In this document: one piece after another, positions 6,417 to 11,824 of the stretch
How positions within the stretch are numbered: the stretch's first letter is position 1
How the letters are laid out: each line of letters begins with the position of its first letter
DNA from: JANNXY01 sp039795755
GTDB lineage: Bacteria; Patescibacteriota; Minisyncoccia; Phycocordibacterales; CAIZIN01
DNA: 13,403 nt
Reading direction: 5' to 3'
Assembly: GCA_039795755.1 (NCBI GenBank)
Contig: JBDKLF010000057.1
Coordinates: forward strand, 1 to 13,403
Notes under the pieces: model-generated
The model's database searches: none
Told to the model about the DNA's origin: nothing
Seen by the model: the letters and a program-made list of their open reading frames with translations, nothing else
Program-made: the position numbers and the translations under genes

Positions 6417-7772
6417 TTACTTCACACTATCCAAGAAGTCGATGTTTTCTTGGAAGGTTGCCGCATGCCCTAATACACTACCAGCATACCCAAGACCGAG
6501 GGTCGCCCAATTACCACCAGCATAGTATCGACCTGCAGCTTGTTGTTCAGCGGCGTACGTCTGTGTCGCAGCTCCGAGGTCCTTAAGGAATACCGCAGTT
6601 GCCATCACTGCATGCTCAGGATTCCATGGATTAGGGGTACTTGCCCCAGTTGCCGCTGCAATACGAGATTCAATACCTACCCATGTCGAAGGAATGAATT
6701 GTGATGGTCCCATTGCTCCACCGTACCCAATAGACTGTGGACATGAGACAGCGGTTGTATGAGGATCGATTCCCAATCGCTTTGCTAGGTCAAGGAATAC
6801 AGGTACATCTCGTGTTGGATGCATCACTTTGGCAAAAGCAGTACCGGTATTCTTACCTTCTCCCGCACCTGTCTCATCATCAGTGAGATAACATTGACCA
6901 ACATTTACCCCGAGATTAGATTCTTGTTTGAGAATACCGAGAATAAATGCAGCACGTACTCCAGTGGCCTGTGAAGCCTCATTCGCATACTTCAAAGCAT
7001 CTTCGAATGAAATCGCTGCAGCATCACGCAACTTGAACAATGCCGCACGAATGGTCGCAGCCTTTGCTTGTTTGTCAGCAATAATAGCTTTGTAGCCTGC
7101 CTCTTGATTCTTTGATACTGCGAGCAAATCTTTCTTTTCCCCTTGCTTCAATGCAATCTGACGCTCGCTTGCTTCAATTGCTTTCTTGGCATTTAGTTCT
7201 TGATCCTGCTTTTCTTTGAGTGCTTCTCGTTCTGCAGCCGTCTTGGTCTTGGTATCACGAATATCGTTAAATAAAACCTGCAATGCCTCGTTAATAGAAT
7301 TATCAGTCTCTGCTTGGTTGAAGAATTCAGCAAGTGTTTTGTCGCCCATCACCACTTCTACCAAACTTTGATCATCGAGCTCATATCGCTGTTGAAGGAG
7401 CTCAGCCATGGTCTTTTGGCCTTTGCTAATTCGAGAATCGAGCTGTTGAATCACGCCATTTTTCTTTTCAATTTCTTTACTTAGATTTTGAATGACAATT
7501 CCTTTTGCTTTGATATTTGTCTGAGCCTGCTTGATCTGAGCAGTAAGCAACTCGAGGTCACGTTGATACGAGGCACTTTGTTGATTCAATGCTTTGAGCT
7601 GAGTATTGAGGCCCTCAAGCTCTTTTTCGTATTGGTCTAATTCCTTCTGAAGTCGAGCACGTTCAGCAGAGCTCAGATCATCAGTAGCTGCATTTACTGC
7701 AACAGGGAGCACCTCAATAACGGGCACTACGAGCAATACTATACAAAAGAAAAAAACGATGAGTTTCTTCAC
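6417..7772 (-). CDS. Secreted coiled-coil lytic transglycosylase (PcsB/CwlO-like coiled coil fused to an SLT/MltB-like domain)
   Basis: Predicted exported peptidoglycan-cleaving enzyme. A Sec signal peptide (residues 1-28, cleavage probably after VNA) leads to a long coiled coil (about 33-245, Gln/Glu/Lys heptads). This contains the short globular stretch typical of PcsB/CwlO/EnvC regulators (LVEVVMGDKTLAEFFNQAE, 137-155). A C-terminal lytic transglycosylase-like domain follows (about 256-400), with AAFILGILKQESNLG (274-288; E284 the putative catalytic acid), GYGGAMGPSQFIPSTW (349-364) and NPWNPEHAVMATAVFL (381-396). C294 and C344 could form a disulfide. In PcsB/CwlO proteins the C-terminal enzyme is a CHAP or NlpC/P60 peptidase, so this pairing is different. 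The start is GTG at 7772, because the nearby ATG at 7780 is out of frame and stops after three codons; an extended -10 lies 6 bases before the GTG. Confidence 0.9.
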   Translation of the reverse strand: MKKLIVFFFCIVLLVVPVIEVLPVAVNAATDDLSSAERARLQKELDQYEKELEGLNTQLKALNQQSASYQRDLELLTAQIKQAQTNIKAKGIVIQNLSKEIEKKNGVIQQLDSRISKGQKTMAELLQQRYELDDQSLVEVVMGDKTLAEFFNQAETDNSINEALQVLFNDIRDTKTKTAAEREALKEKQDQELNAKKAIEASERQIALKQGEKKDLLAVSKNQEAGYKAIIADKQAKAATIRAALFKLRDAAAISFEDALKYANEASQATGVRAAFILGILKQESNLGVNVGQCYLTDDETGAGEGKNTGTAFAKVMHPTRDVPVFLDLAKRLGIDPHTTAVSCPQSIGYGGAMGPSQFIPSTWVGIESRIAAATGASTPNPWNPEHAVMATAVFLKDLGAATQTYAAEQQAAGRYYAGGNWATLGLGYAGSVLGHAATFQENIDFLDSVK

Positions 7773-7778
7773 CGTTTC

Positions 7779-7787
7779 ATTCTATCA
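7779..7787 (-). promoter_or_regulatory. Extended -10 of the lytic transglycosylase gene
   Basis: Minus-strand TGA followed by TAGAAT (7779-7784), 6 bases before the GTG start. It supports GTG as the true start, since it predicts transcription beginning at or beside that codon. Confidence 0.55.
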
Positions 7788-7809
7788 TATTTCACGATCT
7801 TCGAAAGAC

Positions 7810-8457
7810 TTATTCAGCAGCTGCTTCAGCTCCTTCTTCATCCTTCTTACCCTTCTTTTCTACTTCAATTGCTGAGAGGTCAATTGGAGCCGCTTCTTCT
7901 TCCTTTTCTTCCTTAGGAGCATCAACAAGCGCAATTACTTCTTCTGGATTAACATCCGGAGCAAGTGTTACACCAGCAGGAAGCTTGAGATCAGATGCGT
8001 GAATCTGGTTTTCGTATGTTTCGAGTACAGAAATATCAACTTCAATGTGATGTGGGAGTGCTGATGGTTGAGCTTCGATTTCGATTTCGTGCATTACCTT
8101 TGCAAGTACTCCACCACCCTTTACAGCAGCAGATACACCAACGAATTCAAGAGGAACCTTCACCGCTACCTTCTTACCCTTTTCGAGTACATAGAAATCA
8201 GCATGAATAATACGGTCAGTAACCGCATTCTTCTGAATATCCTGAATAAGACATTCATGTGAACCAGCTTCATCATTGAGTACTACTACTGATGATTCAC
8301 CAGCCTGTTTCCACACCTTCATAAAATCTGTTTCCTTGATAGCAACTGGAGTACATTCCTGCTTTGGACCATAATAAACAGCTGGAATAAAGCCAGATGC
8401 ACGGAGCTCCTTCAAAGGAGCACTAATATTTCGCTTTGATACATTAAGAGTTATCAT
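7810..8457 (-). CDS. rplY: 50S ribosomal protein L25, long (CTC/TL5) form
   Basis: Large-subunit protein that binds 5S rRNA. The N-terminal L25 domain (about residues 1-92) carries LRASGFIPAVYYG (18-30) and LIQDIQKNAVTDRIIHADFYVL (70-91), both family hallmarks. A CTC-type second domain follows (about 95-180; VKVPLEFVGVSAAVKGGGVL and a PHHIEVDIS stretch), then an acidic and basic low-complexity tail (181-215) rich in Glu, Lys and Ala. Length 215 fits the CTC form rather than the 94-residue E. coli form. The ATG at 8457 is 8 bases after a consensus TATAAT; no SD is present. A hairpin/G-quadruplex motif lies directly upstream of its promoter. It heads the minus-strand translation block. Confidence 0.95.
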   Translation of the reverse strand: MITLNVSKRNISAPLKELRASGFIPAVYYGPKQECTPVAIKETDFMKVWKQAGESSVVVLNDEAGSHECLIQDIQKNAVTDRIIHADFYVLEKGKKVAVKVPLEFVGVSAAVKGGGVLAKVMHEIEIEAQPSALPHHIEVDISVLETYENQIHASDLKLPAGVTLAPDVNPEEVIALVDAPKEEKEEEAAPIDLSAIEVEKKGKKDEEGAEAAAE

Positions 8458-8465
8458 AGGTGACC

Positions 8466-8493
8466 ATTATACACAAAGGAAAATAATATTCAA
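8466..8493 (-). promoter_or_regulatory. Promoter of rplY
   Basis: Minus strand: -35 TTGAAT (8488-8493), 16-base spacer, consensus -10 TATAAT (8466-8471), 8 bases before the ATG. The -35 directly abuts the G-rich motif at 8494-8511. Confidence 0.72.
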
Positions 8494-8527
8494 CCCCACC
8501 CCGCCCTCCCCTTGGAAAAGGGGAGGG
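8494..8527 (-). repeat. GC-rich hairpin overlapping a four-run G-quadruplex motif
   Basis: On plus, CCCTCCCCTT (8504-8513) and AAGGGGAGGG (8518-8527) form a 10-bp stem with loop GGAA, directly after the dehydrogenase stop. On minus, the stretch 8494-8511 reads GGGG-A-GGG-C-GGGG-T-GGGG: four G runs separated by single bases, an excellent G-quadruplex pattern. Two of the runs are shared with one arm of the hairpin, so the structures are mutually exclusive. No T run follows on minus, so it is not a standard intrinsic terminator, though the hairpin may act as an mRNA end. The look resembles dispersed GC-rich palindromic repeats. Confidence 0.6.
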
Positions 8528-9499
8528 TTACCCAACCTTGTTCGGTGGGACTCGTCCCTCGAGAAATTCAATGAGATTATTCGCTGCCATAAATGACATT
8601 TCTTGGCGTGTCGCTTCAGTAGATGAAGCAATGTGAGGAGTGATTACTACATTAGAAAGTTTTGCGAGGCCCTTTGCAAGCTTTGGCTCATTCTCGAACA
8701 CATCAAGCCCTGCTCCTCGAATAATTCCCTTCTGCAATGCTTCAACAAGCGCAGCCTCGTCGATCACTGGACCACGAGAAGTATTAATAAGATATGCAGA
8801 AGGCTTCATAATCGCCAATCGCTCTGCATTAATAAGATGATGTGTTGTATCCATAAGTGGCACATGAAGTGACACTACATCAACGAATCGCAAAACATCC
8901 TCAATATTATTACTATACTTTGCACCCACCTCTGCTTCAAGTGCTTCGTTACGCTTAATATCGTAGTATGCAATCTGCATTTCAAATGCCTTTGCAATTC
9001 GGGCTACACGAGAGCCAATCTGACCAGTACCTAATATTCCTAGTGTTTTACCTTGAAGTTCTGTTCCGAGGAGTAATAATGGATCCCACCCAACATACTT
9101 ACCTTTTCGAAGAAACACATCACCTTCTACCACCCGCTTCACCAGTGTAATCATTAATGCAAAAGTATGCTCAGCTACCGCAATATTTGAGAGTCCACCA
9201 GGGGCATTAGTAACAGTCACTCCTGCATTCTTTGCATCTTGGAGATTAATATTATTGAAACCTACTGCATAGTTAGCATAGATCTTTGCGGTTGGACATG
9301 CTGCAAAAACGTCTTTATCCAGAGTATCAGTGAGCAATGAGAGTACTGCATCATAAGGCTTTTTACTCAGGCACTTAATAAGCTCCTTCTTGGTGAGTGC
9401 TCGGTCTTTAGGATTAATATCCACCTCATATCCCTTTGCTCTGAGCATATTGAGACCTCGATCAGTAATATTTCTCGTTACAAAAATTTTCTTTGTCAT
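8528..9499 (-). CDS. D-isomer-specific 2-hydroxyacid dehydrogenase (glyoxylate/hydroxypyruvate reductase-like)
   Basis: NAD(P)-dependent reductase that interconverts 2-keto and D-2-hydroxy acids. The 323-residue protein has an N-terminal substrate domain starting KKIFVTRNITDRGL and a Rossmann domain with LGTGQIG (G157, G159, G162). The catalytic triad is in place: Arg242 in NTSRGPVIDE, Glu271 in DVFENEP and His289 in TPHIAS. The NYAVGFNNIN and APGGLSNIAVAEHTFALM stretches resemble archaeal GyaR-type glyoxylate reductases, but the substrate could also be hydroxypyruvate or another keto acid. The start is the ATG at 9499, not the longer in-frame extension to 9556. The extension would be encoded by the terminator hairpin at 9540-9572, and a TGT-TACAAT element lies 6 bases before 9499. 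Confidence 0.92.
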   Translation of the reverse strand: MTKKIFVTRNITDRGLNMLRAKGYEVDINPKDRALTKKELIKCLSKKPYDAVLSLLTDTLDKDVFAACPTAKIYANYAVGFNNINLQDAKNAGVTVTNAPGGLSNIAVAEHTFALMITLVKRVVEGDVFLRKGKYVGWDPLLLLGTELQGKTLGILGTGQIGSRVARIAKAFEMQIAYYDIKRNEALEAEVGAKYSNNIEDVLRFVDVVSLHVPLMDTTHHLINAERLAIMKPSAYLINTSRGPVIDEAALVEALQKGIIRGAGLDVFENEPKLAKGLAKLSNVVITPHIASSTEATRQEMSFMAANNLIEFLEGRVPPNKVG

Positions 9500-9505
9500 A
9501 AAAAT

Positions 9506-9514
9506 ATTGTAACA
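9506..9514 (-). promoter_or_regulatory. Extended -10 of the 2-hydroxyacid dehydrogenase gene
   Basis: Minus-strand TGT followed by TACAAT (9506-9511), 6 bases before the ATG at 9499, with no clear -35. It decides the start codon in favour of 9499. Confidence 0.6.
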
Positions 9515-9532
9515 CATCACCACAGTGTAAAT

Positions 9533-9572
9533 AAAAAGCCCCATCTCAATCCACATTGGATTCTGAGATGGG
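9533..9572 (-). terminator. Terminator of the small secreted-protein gene
   Basis: CCCATCTCA (9540-9548) pairs with TGAGATGGG (9564-9572). An inner ATCC/GGAT stem (9549-9552 with 9558-9561) forms beside a two-base bulge. On the minus strand the stem is followed by GGCTTTTTATTT. It lies 19 bases beyond the stop at 9592. Confidence 0.88.
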
Positions 9573-9591
9573 TACTTGGAAGCGGGTTTTC

Positions 9592-9897
9592 CTACTTCTT
9601 TTCCTTCGGGTCAACCGGCACCTTGGCCTTTGGCTCGGGAATCCGCTGGTAGAAGACCGTAATCACAAGACCTTCCGGACCACCTGACTGGAGCCGGCCG
9701 GTGATGATAACCTTACCGTTGTTGTTCTTCAGCCATGCGGTCAACATCCGCTTGACCGTGAGAACCTCACCGGAAAAGATTTCAACGTCCTCATCGAGAG
9801 TCGTGAGCCGGTCCTTCAGATCAGTCGAAGGTGTTGCGGTTGTTTGGGCGAAAGCGATGGAAACCATCGCCATGAGCGTGATAATGAACTTCAACAT
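9592..9897 (-). CDS. Small secreted or lipid-free exported protein, unknown function
   Basis: Not recognised. The 101-residue product has a clear Sec signal peptide (MLKFIITLMAMVSIAFA, probable cleavage after A17, before QTT), with no lipobox cysteine. About 84 mature residues follow: a short helical stretch (TDLKDRLTTLDEDVEIFSGE), a segment with predicted beta strands (KVIITGRLQSGGPEGLVITVFYQRI, 62-86) and a Pro/Lys tail. No cysteines remain in the mature part. I chose the ATG at 9897; a GTG at 9915 would lengthen the protein by six residues, but the -10 at 9906-9911 would lie inside it. Codon use differs from the neighbours: all four arginines are CGG, where the rest of the window prefers CGA, and the gene is richer in GC. 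This suggests recent transfer. It has its own promoter and terminator, so it is a stand-alone unit. Confidence 0.72.
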   Translation of the reverse strand: MLKFIITLMAMVSIAFAQTTATPSTDLKDRLTTLDEDVEIFSGEVLTVKRMLTAWLKNNNGKVIITGRLQSGGPEGLVITVFYQRIPEPKAKVPVDPKEKK

Positions 9898-9905
9898 AAG
9901 CAAAA

Positions 9906-9934
9906 ACAATAACACATTTATTTAATAAAATCAA
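9906..9934 (-). promoter_or_regulatory. Promoter of the small secreted-protein gene
   Basis: Minus strand: -35 TTGATT (9929-9934), 17-base spacer ending in TGT, -10 TATTGT (9906-9911), 8 bases before the ATG at 9897. It is divergent from the plus promoter at 9952-9980. Confidence 0.55.
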
Positions 9935-9943
9935 TACTAGTTT

Positions 9944-9967
9944 AATACATATTGCCACATATGTATT
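9944..9967. promoter_or_regulatory. 9-bp inverted repeat enclosing the -35 of the 88-residue gene
   Basis: Perfect dyad AATACATAT (9944-9952) and ATATGTATT (9959-9967) separated by 6 bases. The -35 hexamer TTGCCA (9952-9957) of the plus-strand gene sits in its centre. The position suits an operator for a dimeric repressor or activator acting on one or both divergent promoters. AT-rich DNA makes chance dyads possible. Confidence 0.45.
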
Positions 9968-9980
9968 TTTGTGTTAATTT
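9952..9980 (+). promoter_or_regulatory. Promoter of the 88-residue orphan gene
   Basis: Plus strand: -35 TTGCCA (9952-9957, one base from consensus), 17-base spacer ending in TGT, -10 TAATTT (9975-9980), 9 bases before the ATG at 9990. Confidence 0.58.
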
Positions 9981-9989
9981 AAAAACAGA

Positions 9990-10256
9990 ATGATCCAATT
10001 AACAAAACAATTCTTTGTGGATGGAAAATCGAAGCTCGTCATCACCTGGAGCCACGTTCCAGGTGCAAAGCGACAATTTACTGTCTCAGGTTCAGGTAGA
10101 CGCCCACCAGTGACTCGGGATTATGACGGATTCACTACTCAAAAGGCCTACAGAGATCATGCACTAAGAGCATACTGTGTTGTTGATGGCACTGAGATGA
10201 CGGGGAACGTTCTCAATTTCGTTCGTAACAATATCCCCGCCGGTTGGGTAAGTTAA
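9990..10256 (+). CDS. Small orphan protein of unknown function
   Basis: Not recognised. It has 88 residues and no signal peptide or membrane segment, so it is probably cytoplasmic. It is basic and contains an N-terminal strand-rich half (SKLVITWSHVPGAKRQFTVSG, about residues 13-33), an Arg/Pro-rich turn (GRRPPVTRDYDGF, 36-48), and a helix (TTQKAYRDHALRAYCVV) carrying the single cysteine (C63). A C-terminal NFVRNNIPAGWVS ends it. The start is the ATG at 9990, supported by a promoter 9 bases upstream; no SD. It is divergent from the small secreted-protein gene, with an inverted repeat between them, and convergent with fba, 15 bases away. A real gene is supported by the promoter, the full-length frame and its place in an otherwise empty gap; function is unknown. 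Confidence 0.6.
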   Translation: MIQLTKQFFVDGKSKLVITWSHVPGAKRQFTVSGSGRRPPVTRDYDGFTTQKAYRDHALRAYCVVDGTEMTGNVLNFVRNNIPAGWVS

Positions 10257-10273
10257 TATCCGGTTTTTATTTT
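10240..10273 (+). terminator. Weak terminator-like hairpin after the 88-residue gene
   Basis: CCGG (10240-10243) can pair with CCGG (10260-10263) immediately before T5ATTTTA; alternatively GGGTA (10246-10250) pairs with TATCC (10257-10261). Both stems are short. It overlaps the stop codon of the plus gene and lies at the convergent end of fba. Confidence 0.35.
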
Positions 10274-11150
10274 ATAGAAAGTTAAATATTCTCAACTTCT
10301 CCTCCACCACCTTCTGCATTGCTTCCTTTGCAACCTTTTCATATTTATAGGGAGCCACTTCGTCTGGCTTAGCGTCGAGAGCACCTTCGAGTCCTTCGCG
10401 ATATGCAACACGGAGTTCAGTATTTACATGAACCACCGCAACACCCGCCTTGATTGCTGCTTGTACATCAGCATCACTATTTCCTGATGCACCGTGAAGT
10501 ACCAATGGAACACCTGTGGCATCCGCGATTGCTTTCACTGTTGGGATACTCAACGCAGGGTCTTTGCCTTTGGCAAACATGCCATGAATATTTCCCACTG
10601 CAGGAGCGAGCATATCTACGCCAGTCTCCTTCACAAATCTCACTGCATCTTCAACTTTGGTAAGGTTTTCTTCTGAGATTGCAGCGCCTTCAGGAACTTC
10701 AGTGAGTACCTTTGAAGAAGTTCCAATATAACCAAGCTCACCTTCGATAACCACTTCTCTGTTGGTAAGCTTTTTATATTCATGAGCAAAGTCTACGCAT
10801 CCTTTTGCCTTTGCAATATTTTCTTCGATTCCAAGCTGTGCACCATCAAAGATTGCAGCATCGAATCCTGCTTCAACCGCTTCCTTAACTCGATCAATAG
10901 AATAAGTATGATCAGCATTGAGGAAAATAGGCTGCTGTCGTTCTTCTCGCAATGTCTGCACTACCGCTGCAATTTCCTTTACTCCAGTGAAATCCCGCTC
11001 ACCTTCTGAGACACCGACAATTACCGGCACATTGAGTGCTTGTGCAGCATCAGCAATCGCATAGACACCTTCAAGATTAGAAACATTAAAATGTCCCACC
11101 GCAATTCCCTTCTCTCGTGCTTCGAGTATGTATTCTTTAAGTGTTTTCAT
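10272..11150 (-). CDS. fba: Class II fructose-bisphosphate aldolase
   Basis: Zinc-dependent aldolase that splits or forms fructose 1,6-bisphosphate (DHAP + glyceraldehyde 3-phosphate). The 292-residue protein has the family blocks GHFNVSNLEG (19-28), LNADHTYS (77-84; D80 catalytic, H81 metal), EGELGYIGTS (136-145), VGNIHGMF (185-192; H189 metal), LHGASGNSD (218-226; H219 metal) and HVNTELRVAY (241-250). The shape fits the class IIB/GatY-KbaY/Fba branch, so tagatose bisphosphate is a possible substrate, but the housekeeping aldolase is more likely. The start is the ATG at 11150: a frame open to 11243 would overlap cmk by about 80 bases and has no family match. A perfect extended -10 lies 7 bases upstream, across the cmk stop codon. 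Its stop faces the orphan gene. Confidence 0.95.
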   Translation of the reverse strand: MKTLKEYILEAREKGIAVGHFNVSNLEGVYAIADAAQALNVPVIVGVSEGERDFTGVKEIAAVVQTLREERQQPIFLNADHTYSIDRVKEAVEAGFDAAIFDGAQLGIEENIAKAKGCVDFAHEYKKLTNREVVIEGELGYIGTSSKVLTEVPEGAAISEENLTKVEDAVRFVKETGVDMLAPAVGNIHGMFAKGKDPALSIPTVKAIADATGVPLVLHGASGNSDADVQAAIKAGVAVVHVNTELRVAYREGLEGALDAKPDEVAPYKYEKVAKEAMQKVVEEKLRIFNFL

Positions 11151-11157
11151 ATTACTG

Positions 11158-11166
11158 ATTATATCA
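11158..11166 (-). promoter_or_regulatory. Extended -10 of fba, using the cmk stop codon
   Basis: Minus-strand TGA followed by consensus TATAAT (11158-11163), 7 bases before the fba ATG. The TGA (11164-11166) is the cmk stop codon, so the coding and promoter signals overlap. No strong -35; a TTGCCT occurs 15 bases upstream. Confidence 0.65.
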
Positions 11167-11790
11167 CACGATAAATTGAGGCAAATTCTTATGTTTGACC
11201 TCGCCTTCCCACTCGCCTTTCTGGTATTTTTCATACGCTGCAACGATCATTTCTCCTGCTTGTTGAGCAGAATGAATCTTGGTGTTAATCACGAGATGAT
11301 AATAATGCTTATGAAATAGTTCTTCATATCGAATTCCATAGAAAGTGAAGTATCGATCATCCATATGTTGCTCTCGATATAATGTTGCCTCTTTTGCCTC
11401 ATCAAGTGTCAAACCATCACGTGATGCAATTCGTGAGCAACGAATATCTTCGTCTGGAGTACCATCGTCATTCTCAACCACAAGTAATACTCGAAAAACA
11501 TTTGATGGTACAGTGAATGCAACGAGACGACCTTCAACAATCACCCCCTCTTTCTTTTCGAATACTGCAAGACGTGTCGTAGCATCGAGCCAATAATCAA
11601 GGAACTGATCTCCTCGAGTGGTTTCTTTGAGTTCTTTAAGTGTCTTACCTAATCGCTCTGCCTCTGCTCGCATAATATTTCCCGCTGAGACAATCGGATA
11701 ACCGAGTGCCCTACTTACCGCTGCCGCAGCTGAACCTTTGCCGGTTCCCGATGACCCTGATATAGCAATCGCTTTTGGAATGTTGTTCAT
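11164..11790 (-). CDS. cmk: Cytidylate kinase, archaeal type
   Basis: Phosphorylates CMP/dCMP to the diphosphate with ATP. The 208-residue protein starts with a P-loop (ISGSSGTGKGS, 10-20) and then the VSAGNIMRAEAERLGKTLKEL pattern (34-54), which matches the archaeal CMP kinase family (SAGEIFRELAKERG). VIVEGRLVAF (83-92), CSRIASRDGLTLDEAKEATLYREQHMDDRYFTFYGI (118-153) and HLVINTKIHSAQQ (165-177) continue the same family. The standard bacterial Cmk has a longer NMP-binding insert and different motifs. A related small nucleotide kinase is the alternative reading. The start is the ATG at 11790, 6 bases after TATAAT. It ends in TGA, the only TGA stop in the window, and fba begins 13 bases later. 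Confidence 0.87.
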   Translation of the reverse strand: MNNIPKAIAISGSSGTGKGSAAAAVSRALGYPIVSAGNIMRAEAERLGKTLKELKETTRGDQFLDYWLDATTRLAVFEKKEGVIVEGRLVAFTVPSNVFRVLLVVENDDGTPDEDIRCSRIASRDGLTLDEAKEATLYREQHMDDRYFTFYGIRYEELFHKHYYHLVINTKIHSAQQAGEMIVAAYEKYQKGEWEGEVKHKNLPQFIV

Positions 11791-11795
11791 TTTCG

Positions 11796-11824
11796 TATTA
11801 TACTTGAGCTATGTCATTTTTCAA
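11796..11824. promoter_or_regulatory. Overlapping divergent promoters of cmk and the PfkB kinase gene
   Basis: The minus promoter has -35 TTGAAA (11819-11824), 16-base spacer and consensus -10 TATAAT (11797-11802), 6 bases before the cmk ATG. The plus promoter has -10 TATTAT (11796-11801), 9 bases before the ATG at 11811, and no good -35. The two -10 elements share five base pairs, so they cannot be melted independently. The cmk -35 lies inside the opposite coding region. Confidence 0.66.

Noticed and set aside
9500..9556. N-terminal extension of the dehydrogenase by 19 residues
   Set aside because: The extension is encoded by the intrinsic terminator hairpin of the upstream gene, contains the promoter, and does not match the family's N-terminus.
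9898..9989. AT-rich gap as a possible replication origin or attachment site
   Set aside because: No DnaA-box cluster, no direct repeat pair and no integrase nearby; it is fully accounted for by two promoters and a dyad.
11151..11243. N-terminal extension of the aldolase overlapping cmk
   Set aside because: Family proteins begin at MKTLKEYI; the extension is the cmk 3' end read in another frame and contains the fba promoter.
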